Shown here: one piece after another, positions 9,358-17,455 of the stretch
Layout of the letters: every line of letters starts with the position of its first letter
Position numbering within the stretch: position 1 is the stretch's first letter
From: Blautia obeum ATCC 29174
GTDB lineage: Bacteria > Bacillota > Clostridia > Lachnospirales > Lachnospiraceae
DNA: 64,000 nt
Direction of reading: 5' to 3'
Assembly (NCBI RefSeq): GCF_025147765.1
Contig: NZ_CP102265.1
Location: forward strand, 594,501-658,500
Position numbers and translations under genes: made by a program
Notes under the pieces: generated by a model
Seen by the model: the letters and a program-made list of their open reading frames with translations, nothing else
The model's database searches: none
What the model was told of the DNA's origin: nothing

Positions 9358-9430
9358 AACAGAATATCAGGGAAAATTCTGTTGCAAAAGTCACAAAGAT
9401 GCGATTAGTTGAGAAAAATTGTGTTATAAT
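9358..9430. promoter_or_regulatory. Divergent control region with inverted repeat and extended -10
   Basis: TGTTATAAT (9422-9430) is an extended -10 for the Crp/Fnr gene; no good -35 is seen. An inverted repeat AACAGAAT (9358-9365) / ATTCTGTT (9376-9383) lies on the flavodiiron side, where the minus strand reads TGTTATAGT, a second extended -10. The dyad is a plausible operator for the adjacent regulator. Confidence 0.45.
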
Positions 9431-9466
9431 AATGGAAAACAATAGCGGAAAATGAGGTGAGAAACG

Positions 9467-10102
9467 ATGGAGCATATTACACTTTTTACAGATATTCTTC
9501 CCGAAGAACAGGAAAGAATGCGAATCTGTTTCCATGCGAGAGAAATGACATTTCGAAATGGAGAGACCATCATGGAATATTCCAGTTCCATGAAAAAGAT
9601 CGGGCTGATTCTTTATGGCAGGGCAATCCTTTACTGTTGTGATACGGAAGGAAACCAGTACCTGATCGACGAATTTAATAAAGATGCAGTTTTTGGGGAA
9701 CCGTTTCTTCTTCCTGCTGATTCACAGCATTATTATGTCTGTGCCGCAGAGGAGACAAAAATCATGTTTATTGATTATGAACATGTGATCAAACGCTGCG
9801 ACCAGGCATGCTATCACCACAGCCAGATGGTCAGTAATTTGCTGCAGCTCACCGCAATCCAGTCCAGACAGCAGAATGAACGGATCTATATGCTTTCCAG
9901 ATCCAGTACACGGAAGAAATTAATGGCTTATCTGAACGCACTCTCTACAGAAAAACACAGCAAAGATCTTAAGTTACCTATGTCCTATACTGCACTGGCA
10001 CAGTATTTAAGTGTCGATCGCAGTGCGATGACGAGAGAACTTAAGAATCTGGAAGAAGAGGGAATAATAAAGAAAAGCGGAAAACAGATCCACATAATTT
10101 GA
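9467..10102 (+). CDS. Crp/Fnr family transcriptional regulator
   Basis: 211 residues: N-terminal cyclic-nucleotide-like beta-barrel, dimerisation helix around LQLTAIQSRQQNERIY, and C-terminal HTH with recognition region QYLSVDRSAMTRELKNLEEEG. No four-cysteine N-terminal cluster, so it is not a classic Fnr; an FMN, haem, or no ligand is possible. Divergent from the flavodiiron gene with 177 bases between, so it likely controls that gene and itself. The second Crp/Fnr protein of the window (12111-12794) has a similar recognition helix. Confidence 0.88.
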   Translation: MEHITLFTDILPEEQERMRICFHAREMTFRNGETIMEYSSSMKKIGLILYGRAILYCCDTEGNQYLIDEFNKDAVFGEPFLLPADSQHYYVCAAEETKIMFIDYEHVIKRCDQACYHHSQMVSNLLQLTAIQSRQQNERIYMLSRSSTRKKLMAYLNALSTEKHSKDLKLPMSYTALAQYLSVDRSAMTRELKNLEEEGIIKKSGKQIHII

Positions 10103-10257
10103 CATAGTCTGAGCCAGTAGGGTATATTGAACATAATGTGATTTATGGGGAAGGTATGGAAATTGAACAGGATAAAACAGGAAGAAGCAAAATGCTCAGA
10201 TTATTGCTTCTGTTTCTGATACCGGGGATTATTATCCAGAAGACATGGAAAAGCAGA

Positions 10258-10280
10258 AAGAATGCCGAGGGCATTCTTGA
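10258..10280 (-). terminator. Terminator of the amidohydrolase gene
   Basis: On the minus strand GAATGCC-CTC-GGCATTC is followed by TTTCTGCTTTT, directly after the amidohydrolase stop codon. Confidence 0.7.
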
Positions 10281-10281
10281 A

Positions 10282-11469
10282 TTATTCGGACGTTTCTTCC
10301 AGAAAATCATACGCGAATTGTGCATACATAGCCGCTCCGCGTTTGAGAACGGATTCGTCTACTGTGTAGTGATCGTTGTGATTTTTGGCGGTGATACCGA
10401 GATCCCTATTCTGGCTTCCAACAAGGCCGAAGACTCCTGGAACTTTTTCCATATAGTAGGCAAAATCCTCGCTGATCATCATTTTAGGGAATGGCTTCAG
10501 GGAGTCTGTACCGTACATTTTGGTAGCTGCATTTCTTGCAATCCGGACGAGATCTTCGTGGTCATTGATGATTGGCGCAGGAAAATATTCAAATGTAAGG
10601 GTAGCCTTTGCACCCATGGAATCCGCTGTATTTTCTATGATTCTGCGGAGTAAAGGTTCTGTTTTTTGGCGCATTTTTGGGGAATGTGTACGGGTAGTTC
10701 CCTCCATGACAACTTTGTCTGCCAGGATATTGAAACGTTGTCCGCCGTTGATGGTTCCAACGGTAATGACCAGTGGGTTGAGCGGGTCATTCATACGGGA
10801 AACAACAGTCTGAATTTCGGTGATGATATGAGCAGCAGCCAGAATGGCATCGACACCCTGATGAGGTGTGGATCCATGGGCAGATTTTCCCTCTACTTCA
10901 ATGCGGAAATTATCACAGCTGGCCATACGCGGACCGGATTCAAAATTCATATAAGGAGCGTCCAGATCACCCCAGATGTGGACTCCGTAAATGGCATTTA
11001 CATCATCCAGAAAACCATGCTCTACATAATACTGCGCACCATGGCAGGATTCTTCAGCAGCCTGGAAAATAATCTTTACATTGCCTTTTAATTGTTCTTT
11101 CTGTGCCATCAGCAGTCGGATGCCGCCAAGGAGCATTGCAATATGGCAATCGTGTCCACAGGCATGCATGACGCCAGGATTCTGGCTGCAGAAAGAAAGA
11201 CCGGTATGTTCCTCAACCGGTAATGCATCAATATCTGCACGCAGTGCAATGGTCTTACTGTCCAGGGTAGATTTTCCACCTTTGATCATTGTCCAGAGAC
11301 CGTTGTAATCCGGGTAATAGTGAGGGATAAGTCCCATCTCCTTCAGACGATTTCCGATTTCATGGGTGGTATTTCTTTCTTCAAAAGAAAGCTCCGGATG
11401 TGCGTGAAAATAACGTCGCTGTTCGATGATCCAGGATTCATTTTGTTCTGCCATATCTCTAAAGTTCAT
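10282..11469 (-). CDS. M20 family metallopeptidase / amidohydrolase
   Basis: 395 residues, close in type to hippurate, N-acyl-L-amino acid and IAA-amino acid hydrolases. Metal-binding features are visible: MHACGHDCHIAMLLGG, the catalytic-glutamate segment FQAAEESCHGA, and SEDFAYYMEKVPG near the C-terminus. The inserted dimerisation domain (FRIEVEGKSAHGSTPHQGVDA) is typical. It removes an acyl group from an N-acyl amino acid or small peptide; the substrate is not predictable. AAAGGAAATCACC precedes the ATG. Monocistronic. Confidence 0.9.
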   Translation of the reverse strand: MNFRDMAEQNESWIIEQRRYFHAHPELSFEERNTTHEIGNRLKEMGLIPHYYPDYNGLWTMIKGGKSTLDSKTIALRADIDALPVEEHTGLSFCSQNPGVMHACGHDCHIAMLLGGIRLLMAQKEQLKGNVKIIFQAAEESCHGAQYYVEHGFLDDVNAIYGVHIWGDLDAPYMNFESGPRMASCDNFRIEVEGKSAHGSTPHQGVDAILAAAHIITEIQTVVSRMNDPLNPLVITVGTINGGQRFNILADKVVMEGTTRTHSPKMRQKTEPLLRRIIENTADSMGAKATLTFEYFPAPIINDHEDLVRIARNAATKMYGTDSLKPFPKMMISEDFAYYMEKVPGVFGLVGSQNRDLGITAKNHNDHYTVDESVLKRGAAMYAQFAYDFLEETSE

Positions 11470-11600
11470 GGTGATTTCCTTTCTGTTTTATCTATATAAA
11501 TACAAAACTCCTGTTTGCAATAACTTCTTTGGAATGCTATGATAAAGTCATAAATCATTATAAAAATAAACAGCAGAAAACGCAACAGGGAGATAAAAAA

Positions 11601-12104
11601 ATGGAATTTTGGGATATTTATGATAAAGATAAGAAGCCGACAGGACGCACTATGAAACGTAACGACTGGTGTCTGAAAGATGGAGAATACCATCTGACAG
11701 TGCTTGGCGTAGTTGCACGTCCGGATGGAACTTTTCTGATTACCAAACGTGTTATGACCAAGGCATGGGCACCGGGCTGCTGGGAGGTTTCCGGTGGTGC
11801 TGCGCAGGCAGGAGAAGAGTCTTATGAGGCGGTTCTTCGAGAGGTAAAAGAAGAGACCGGACTGGATGTCAGAAATGCAGAAGGCGGCTATCTGTTTACT
11901 TATAAACGTGAGAATCCGGGTGAGGGAGATAATTATTTTGTGGATGTGTATCGCTTCGTCATGGATATCGATGACAAAGATTTGAAGCTGCAGACAGAAG
12001 AAACAGATGGATATATGTTTGCAACTCTGGAGCAGATCAAAGGATTTGCGGCAGAAGACAAATTTCTTCATTATGAAAGCATTAAAAAGGTTTTTGAATT
12101 CTGA
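11601..12104 (+). CDS. NUDIX hydrolase
   Basis: 167 residues from the ATG at 11601, preceded by AGGGAG; the in-frame ATG at 11529 has no ribosome binding site. The NUDIX box reads GGAAQAGEESYEAVLREV continuing into KEETGL and matches GX5EX7REUXEEXGU. The N-terminus EFWDIYDKDKKPTGR is that of IPP-isomerase-like or YfcD-like NUDIX proteins. It hydrolyses an unknown nucleoside diphosphate derivative. Convergent with the Crp/Fnr gene, six bases apart. Confidence 0.88.
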   Translation: MEFWDIYDKDKKPTGRTMKRNDWCLKDGEYHLTVLGVVARPDGTFLITKRVMTKAWAPGCWEVSGGAAQAGEESYEAVLREVKEETGLDVRNAEGGYLFTYKRENPGEGDNYFVDVYRFVMDIDDKDLKLQTEETDGYMFATLEQIKGFAAEDKFLHYESIKKVFEF

Positions 12105-12110
12105 GTGAGC

Positions 12111-12794
12111 TTACACATTTTTCAGGACAAAACTGTTTTTATGGTAATCCAGCAGTCCGTCCTGTTTCATCTTAGCCAGTTCTTTGGACAGGGCGCTCCT
12201 GTCAAGGCTGAGATAGTCAGCAAGCTGCTGACGGTTCAGGGGAATATCGATATAGCGGCTGCCCTGTAATTCGGCCTGATGGGAAAGATAAGAGAGCAGG
12301 CGGCCACGGATCTTTTTGGAGGATGTGTGGAGAATACGGCGGGAGAGCAGCAGGTTTTTGCGTGCACTGATCATGGTAAGATTGCGGATCAGCACAGAGT
12401 ATTCTCCTTTACCGGAAGAGGCAAGCTGGAATAGTCTGGGAACATTTAGAAAGAGAATCTCGCAGTCTTCTAAGGCGATAACATCAACCATCATGGGTTC
12501 TCCGGGAATACAGGCATATGCTTCTGCAAAAACTTCTCCGGCCTGGGCAAGGCTGATGATATTTTTGTTTCCCCAGAGGTCATTATTTTCAATCTGAACA
12601 ACACCGTGCAAAACGATTCCGATATCAGATACAGGAGTTCCGGCGTGATAAACCGGAACTCCTTTTTTATATGCTTTTGTGAAAAATTGCATACCGGACA
12701 GTAGCTTTTCTGTTTCGACAGGGGAACAGCCCTGGAAGAGTGCTGTGTCAGAAATCAGTATATAGTTTAATCCGTTGCTTTTTTTATAATTCAT
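12111..12794 (-). CDS. Crp/Fnr family transcriptional regulator
   Basis: 227 residues from the ATG at 12794 (GGAG six bases upstream); the upstream ATG at 12806 overlaps that site. N-terminal cNMP-like barrel, then HTH with QLADYLSLDRSALSKELAKM. No cysteine cluster typical of Fnr. It is divergent from a gene for an iron-sulfur protein; a perfect CRP-geometry palindrome lies between them. Auto- and co-regulation is therefore likely. Confidence 0.88.
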   Translation of the reverse strand: MNYKKSNGLNYILISDTALFQGCSPVETEKLLSGMQFFTKAYKKGVPVYHAGTPVSDIGIVLHGVVQIENNDLWGNKNIISLAQAGEVFAEAYACIPGEPMMVDVIALEDCEILFLNVPRLFQLASSGKGEYSVLIRNLTMISARKNLLLSRRILHTSSKKIRGRLLSYLSHQAELQGSRYIDIPLNRQQLADYLSLDRSALSKELAKMKQDGLLDYHKNSFVLKNV

Positions 12795-12817
12795 AAAAAT
12801 CTCCATTTTAATTTGTT

Positions 12818-12833
12818 TGTGGTTATAACCACA
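12818..12833. promoter_or_regulatory. CRP/FNR-type palindromic operator
   Basis: TGTGGTTATAACCACA is a perfect 16-bp palindrome with the TGTGR-N6-YCACA geometry bound by Crp/Fnr proteins. It sits between the divergent Crp/Fnr gene and the iron-sulfur protein gene. Confidence 0.72.
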
Positions 12834-12916
12834 TATTTTTTGCCTCTATTTTAGTATCCTGCGGATGTAAGGTCAAGGCATGAAAAAATAGAAAAATACA
12901 AAACAGGAGGTTATTT

Positions 12917-13624
12917 ATGATAAGAAGAATTATTCATATAGACGAAGAAAAATGCAACGGATGTGGTGCGTGTGCGGCTGCCTGCCACGAGAGCGCAATC
13001 GGAATGGTTGACGGCAAAGCGAAGCTTCTGCGTGACGATTATTGCGACGGACTTGGTGACTGTCTGCCAGCCTGTCCGACCGGTGCGATCACATTCGTAG
13101 AGAGAGAAGCAGCAGCTTATGATGAAGAGGCTGTACTTGCAAATCAGCGAAAAAAAGCAGGCGAGAATAAATCAGCACATCATATGAGCGGTGGATGTCC
13201 GGGAAGCCGTATGCGTCAGATGAAGCGTGAGACAACAGCTCCGACTGAAAATAAAATGGAATCTCAGCTGCAGCAGTGGCCGGTGCAGATTAAGCTTGTG
13301 CCGACGCAGGCACCGTATTTTGAGGGCGCGAAGCTTTTGATCGCAGCAGACTGTACTGCCTATGCCTACGCAAATTTTCATCAGGATTTTATCAGAGGGA
13401 AAGTTGTTTTAGTGGGCTGTCCGAAACTGGACAGTGTAGATTACAGTGAGAAACTGGAAGAAATTATCCAAAGCAATAATATCAGCAGTATGACGGTTGT
13501 GCGTATGGAAGTTCCGTGTTGCGGCGGTCTGGAAATGGCAGCAAAAAAAGCTCTCCAGAACAGCGGGAAATTCATTCCGTGGCAGGTTGTTACAATCTCC
13601 GTTGACGGAAAAATTCTGGACTGA
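12917..13624 (+). CDS. 4Fe-4S binding protein with one degenerate cluster motif
   Basis: 235 residues. The first ferredoxin motif is complete (CNGCGACAAAC). In the second, CDGLGDCLPACP, leucine replaces the second cysteine, so it may hold a [3Fe-4S] or no cluster. A ~50-residue linker rich in K, M and T follows, then a domain with VLVGCPKLD and EVPCCGGLEMAAK, which holds more cysteines. Related proteins are common in Clostridia beside Crp/Fnr regulators and hybrid-cluster proteins. A redox relay role is inferred; no enzyme activity assigned. AGGAGG precedes the ATG. Confidence 0.8.
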   Translation: MIRRIIHIDEEKCNGCGACAAACHESAIGMVDGKAKLLRDDYCDGLGDCLPACPTGAITFVEREAAAYDEEAVLANQRKKAGENKSAHHMSGGCPGSRMRQMKRETTAPTENKMESQLQQWPVQIKLVPTQAPYFEGAKLLIAADCTAYAYANFHQDFIRGKVVLVGCPKLDSVDYSEKLEEIIQSNNISSMTVVRMEVPCCGGLEMAAKKALQNSGKFIPWQVVTISVDGKILD

Positions 13625-13670
13625 AACAACACAAACAACAAATACCTGCTGAAATAATAAGCAATAAGCA

Positions 13671-13699
13671 TTGCCAATTTTGACAGAATCCCTTATAAT
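13671..13699 (+). promoter_or_regulatory. Promoter of the parA-like gene
   Basis: TTGCCA (13671-13676), a 17-base spacer and TATAAT (13694-13699) fit a sigma-A promoter 39 bases before the start codon. Confidence 0.65.
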
Positions 13700-13737
13700 G
13701 TGACATAGGAAATGACATTTTTTATGGAGGGATTTCA

Positions 13738-14529
13738 ATGGGAAAGACCGTGACGATCTGTTTTACCAATAACAAAGGCGGAAGTGGCAAATCTACCACC
13801 TGTTCAAACCTTGGTGCAGCTATGGCGCGTGCCGGAAAGAAAGTTTTGCTGGTGGATGGAGATATGCAGCTGAATCTGTCGCTGGCATTCTTCCCGGAAG
13901 ACTGGGTGCTGGAGCATGCACAGGGAGAGAAGAACCTTTATCATGCGATTGGGAAACAGGAAGATCTGACTGATTATATCGTGCATACACCGTACGAGAA
14001 TCTGGATCTGGTTCCGTCCTCTACCCTGATGAGTTCGATTGAATACGAACTTTTTACTAAATGGCAGAGAGAGTTTATCCTTCGGAAATGCCTGCAGAAG
14101 GTCAAAGATTCAGAAGTTTATGATTACATCCTGATCGATGCACCGCCGACACTTGGCGGTTGGGTCATGAACATTCTGTGCGCTTCGGACAAGGTGATCA
14201 TCCCAGTAGAAGCGAGCCCGTGGGGGATGTTTGGCCTTGCAAATATGTTCGAATTTCTGAATGAAGTAAAGCAGATTTCGCCGGATCTTGAGGTTGCCGG
14301 AATTGCAGTGACCAAGGTGGATACCCGCAAGAATTACTTCAAACAGACAATGGAAACATTGCATCAGCTGGAGAGTATTTATGTATTTGAGCATGTGATC
14401 CGTGTAGACAGTTCTGTGGAATGGTCTCAGGATAACAGCATCCCGGTTGTAGAATACAGGAAATCCAGCAGAAGTGCAAAAGAATATACAGAGTTGGCAG
14501 AGGAGGTAATGAATCGTGTCAGTAGGTAA
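13738..14529 (+). CDS. ParA/Soj/MinD-family ATPase (orphan)
   Basis: 263 residues. Deviant Walker A NNKGGSGKSTT (signature lysines 13 and 18), LVDGDMQLNLSLAF for the A' box, DYILIDAPPTLGG for Walker B, and KVDTRKNYFKQTM in the C-terminal half. ParA ATPases position DNA or protein cargo using a nucleoid gradient. No parB, parS, or plasmid gene is nearby; instead a lysine/alanine-rich protein overlaps its end by 14 bases. The partner gene may therefore replace ParB as the stimulator (inference). Start has GGAGGGATTTCA. Confidence 0.88.
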   Translation: MGKTVTICFTNNKGGSGKSTTCSNLGAAMARAGKKVLLVDGDMQLNLSLAFFPEDWVLEHAQGEKNLYHAIGKQEDLTDYIVHTPYENLDLVPSSTLMSSIEYELFTKWQREFILRKCLQKVKDSEVYDYILIDAPPTLGGWVMNILCASDKVIIPVEASPWGMFGLANMFEFLNEVKQISPDLEVAGIAVTKVDTRKNYFKQTMETLHQLESIYVFEHVIRVDSSVEWSQDNSIPVVEYRKSSRSAKEYTELAEEVMNRVSR

Positions 14530-14857
14530 GGACAGCATCCTGCGTGCAGCAAACGCAGATGCAAAAAAAACAGAAGTAAAGGCAGAAACAAAACCAGCAG
14601 AGGAAGTAAAAGCACCGGTAAAAGCAGAAGCAGCTCCGGCGGCTAAGAAGGCTCCGACAAAGAAAACAGCGGCAAAGAAGACAACTGCAGCCAGAAAAAC
14701 AACAAGAAAGGCTCCGGCAAAGAAAGCAGTGAAGACATCCGTTCTCACACCACAGAATTCCGAAGAGCTGGAGAAAGCATTTGTGAAGGGCGAGCAGCCG
14801 GAAACAGTGAATGGTCCGGTTCATATCAAAGACGAACTTCCGATTTATCTTCTGTAA
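14516..14857 (+). CDS. Lysine/alanine/proline-rich histone H1-like protein coupled to ParA
   Basis: 113 residues from GTG, with AGGAGG nine bases upstream inside parA. Residues ~15-80 are low-complexity K, A, T, P with repeats such as KKTAAKKTTAARKTTRKAPA, as in bacterial H1-like or AlgP-type DNA-binding tails. The last 35 residues are acidic and end in HIKDELPIYLL, which looks like a short folded or interaction motif. Coupled to parA, so a DNA-tethering or ATPase-stimulating partner is possible. No known family can be named. Confidence 0.75.
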   Translation: MSVGKDSILRAANADAKKTEVKAETKPAEEVKAPVKAEAAPAAKKAPTKKTAAKKTTAARKTTRKAPAKKAVKTSVLTPQNSEELEKAFVKGEQPETVNGPVHIKDELPIYLL

Positions 14858-14913
14858 TCAGAAGTACCTTTTTATCGGAATTTGCTGGATGGATATTCTG
14901 AATAAGTACAAAC

Positions 14914-14967
14914 AAAAATCTGGTCATACAGGAAATCTTTTGTGATTCCTGCAGACCAGATTTTTTG
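14914..14967. terminator. Bidirectional terminator after the parA operon
   Basis: AAATCTGGTC and GACCAGATTTTTT pair around an inner AGGAAATC/GATTCCT stem. AAAAA on the left and TTTTTT on the right allow use from both sides, by parA/H1-like and by the convergent DUF2798 gene. Confidence 0.8.
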
Positions 14968-14994
14968 TGCAGTTTTCCTTTTATAATAACTGGC

Positions 14995-15489
14995 TTATTC
15001 AGCAGAAACAGCTGCATCCTGTACTCGTTCATTTTCTCTGAAGATATGTCTGAAGATAAAACGAACGATTGGTCCGGCATAGATGAGCTGCCAGAAAAAT
15101 GCCGCCGGGAAATTCATAGCTGTCGTCTGAATCCATACAGCGATGAACTGACTTCCTGCATTCTTAAACAGGATTGTAGCAGCAAGGCTCATCAGTGGGC
15201 ACATAAATGCCACAGATGGTACAGAAATAGCAAGAATTTTACTGAATGGATGACAATTTCTGAAATCTACCATACGTGCTGCACACATAAATGCAAGTTT
15301 AGATACGATGAAAAAGTCAAGAATGAAAGCAATCGGTCCCATGATGATAAGTTCATGGAATGCAGAAAGGAATACTTCGTTTGACATTCCACCGATGTTC
15401 AGTGAGATGTTGTAGCAGATCATGGCATAAACCATGAAAAATACCATAATAATTGTAAAAATTACTTCCTGAAATTTGTTTTTGGGCAT
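14995..15489 (-). CDS. DUF2798 family membrane protein
   Basis: 164 residues with four hydrophobic segments: FTIIMVFFMVYAMICYNI, LIIMGPIAFILDFFIVSKL, ILAISVPSVAFMCPLMSLAA and the WIQTTAMNFPAAFFWQLI region. This is two DUF2798 units, each of two membrane helices. Function is unknown; the family is common in Firmicutes and proteobacteria as small inner-membrane proteins. The upstream region holds a structured repeat rather than an obvious operator. Confidence 0.78.
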   Translation of the reverse strand: MPKNKFQEVIFTIIMVFFMVYAMICYNISLNIGGMSNEVFLSAFHELIIMGPIAFILDFFIVSKLAFMCAARMVDFRNCHPFSKILAISVPSVAFMCPLMSLAATILFKNAGSQFIAVWIQTTAMNFPAAFFWQLIYAGPIVRFIFRHIFRENERVQDAAVSAE

Positions 15490-15525
15490 AAAAAAAATTC
15501 TCCTTGTTCTAATTAATGATAACTA

Positions 15526-15629
15526 CAGGTTACTGTTCACTCCGTTCACAGTAACCTGGTCAAAATGCATTCCAAATCACCGTTGGTGATAGCATTTTGC
15601 CTGTATCTATTACTGTTTACGTAAGTTAC
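15526..15629. repeat. Structured intergenic repeat, copy 1 (shortened)
   Basis: CAGGTTACTGT / ACAGTAACCTG (15526-15536 / 15548-15558) enclose an 11-base loop. A second structure follows: outer stem CAAAATGC (15561-15568) / GCATTTTG (15592-15599) around ATCACC-GTT-GGTGAT. The segment 15529-15600 matches the reverse complement of 42147-42218 closely, including loops. The far end, near 15629, is more diverged than in copy 2 and looks internally deleted. Lies in the 448-base gap upstream of the DUF2798 gene; the rest of that gap (15630-15864) shows no gene. Confidence 0.75.
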
Positions 15630-15864
15630 AAGAGCATGTGTTGTTCGTTAATCATTCCGAGGGGAATGTACGTTTCCAATTAAACCATATTCAATTTTTT
15701 GTGTTGATTATATTATCACAGAGATTTTAGAATGTCAACTGTAAATTTTGTTCTGCTTTATATAAAAAGTCTGTCCACAAATTATGCCACATCTTGTATT
15801 CTGCAAATAATAAATTATATAATATTAATGGTTAAATGATCCGGCGCGTATGAGAATGAAAAAG

Positions 15865-15914
15865 CACCCATATGATTGTAGATTCAGAGAATCCACGGTC
15901 ATATGGGTGTTTTC
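15865..15914. terminator. Terminator of the large XRE regulator gene
   Basis: CACCCATATGA and TCATATGGGTG pair perfectly around 23 bases. On the minus strand CTTTTTC follows; on the plus strand TTTTCG. Confidence 0.75.
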
Positions 15915-15937
15915 GTTTATATGGATATATGCAAAAA

Positions 15938-17401
15938 TTAATCTCTGTTGTCCTGCAGGTCGTGAATGATCTGGTCAACCAGTTCCACTGCTTTTTCGGT
16001 AGAATAGTAACTGGCTGGATTCATATGCTCCAGATAGTCACGAAAAATACTGACCAGGCAGGTTTCCTCTATGTTCAGTACAATGATCTGCCCGGTGTTA
16101 TTTCTGAAAACCATACTTCCCATAGTCCCGCGAATACAGAAGTGAAGGTTGTGGGGCAGATGGCTTAAAGGTTTCTGAAGGAATCGATAGACACCGGTTT
16201 CGCAGCATTGGCGAACACCATTCAAAATCTCAATACGTTGTTCCACAGTTAAAGGGTGATAGAAAATCTCAGGGATTTCATCTGTGAGTCCGGTTTTTGC
16301 AAACTGCAGAAGTCCTTCCCGAGTAGAATAGATCAGAAACTGCTCATTCTGGATTTTAACCATATTCATCTGAAAAGCCTGCTCTGCTGCCGCAAGGATA
16401 GCATCTGCCTGCGGAAGATCATAATTAAATATTTCATGTAAGAGGTTTCCGGTAAAAAAAGGTGTCAGACATGGTTCAGGCTGAATACCGATCAAATCAT
16501 TCTGGTCATAGAAGGTATCAAACATGCTGTCAATAACTGCCCTGTGATTTTCGGGAGTAAGAGGAGCAGGTCTGAAAAAAAGACTGCACTGTTCTTTGTA
16601 GGATATAAACTGATTCCATAAAAGCTGTACGACATCAGGAGATTTGATGAATATGCCATTCTGATAATCGGAACTGCAGAGGATAGCAGCATCAGATGTC
16701 AGAATCATACAAGGAAAAAGATTAAAATTGTAATAATGTGACTGAATTCTGTCGTAATAATACCAGAGGGAATAATCCAGTCCAGCCATATATAAAGGAA
16801 AAATTTCACGAAGATATTTCAAATTGATCAGCTGGTGATCTTTGGTAAAGGCATATTCGGTTCCAACACAGAAGATGTGGTCAATCTTCAGCGATGCAGA
16901 TGCATGCAGACTGGCGAGGAGACTGAAAAGAAATTTATAATCCGGTTGAATGAACATGGCAATTTTGCCATCTGCATGAACGGATTCAGAAAGTATCATC
17001 TGATGTACATAATAGTCGATATGTTGCTGAGAGACCAGTGAAATACAGTCAGTCTGGCACTGCTCAGATACAGGATCCGGTGAGAAAGAACTTCCTGTGA
17101 TATCGGTGGCAGGCTGATCCGGAAACTGACAGATAAAATTTTCCACACTCTTTCGAGTGTAATATGTATCGGGTCCAACCTGAGTGATCTCCAGTGTTTC
17201 TTTCAGAAAGTTGTATTCTATAGGTGTAAGATGCATGAACTGTGTCATCTTTTCAAAAACTTCAGAAGATGGCGGGTTCCGTTTTCCATTGAGGATTTTG
17301 TACATGGTAGAACGATCCAGATTACAATATTTTGCCAGAGAAAAGACTTTTATATTTTTGTGTTCGATATAACGGGTAAGTGTATCAGAAAAAACAGACA
17401 T
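15938..17401 (-). CDS. Large helix-turn-helix (XRE-type) regulator
   Basis: 487 residues. The first ~65 residues form an XRE HTH (VFSLAKYCNLDRSTMYKILNGKRNPPSSEVFEKM). The remaining 420 residues have no recognised domain but contain aromatic-rich stretches (YMAGLDYSLWYYYDRIQSHYYNF) and several cysteines, probably a sensory or dimerisation region. Long XRE proteins of this plan occur as orphan regulators in Lachnospiraceae. No partner gene is adjacent. TAAGGAG precedes the ATG. Confidence 0.75.
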   Translation of the reverse strand: MSVFSDTLTRYIEHKNIKVFSLAKYCNLDRSTMYKILNGKRNPPSSEVFEKMTQFMHLTPIEYNFLKETLEITQVGPDTYYTRKSVENFICQFPDQPATDITGSSFSPDPVSEQCQTDCISLVSQQHIDYYVHQMILSESVHADGKIAMFIQPDYKFLFSLLASLHASASLKIDHIFCVGTEYAFTKDHQLINLKYLREIFPLYMAGLDYSLWYYYDRIQSHYYNFNLFPCMILTSDAAILCSSDYQNGIFIKSPDVVQLLWNQFISYKEQCSLFFRPAPLTPENHRAVIDSMFDTFYDQNDLIGIQPEPCLTPFFTGNLLHEIFNYDLPQADAILAAAEQAFQMNMVKIQNEQFLIYSTREGLLQFAKTGLTDEIPEIFYHPLTVEQRIEILNGVRQCCETGVYRFLQKPLSHLPHNLHFCIRGTMGSMVFRNNTGQIIVLNIEETCLVSIFRDYLEHMNPASYYSTEKAVELVDQIIHDLQDNRD

Positions 17402-17455
17402 ATAAACTCCTTACAACAAATTTCATATATTTTAGAAAGAGAAAGGCAGGAATGA

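Noticed and set aside
10138..10653. 171-codon plus-strand frame after the Crp/Fnr gene
   Set aside because: Most of it is the reverse of the M20 amidohydrolase gene, and it crosses that gene's terminator.
13738..14857. Plasmid or prophage partition locus
   Set aside because: No ParB, replication gene or phage gene nearby; flanked by ordinary chromosomal genes.
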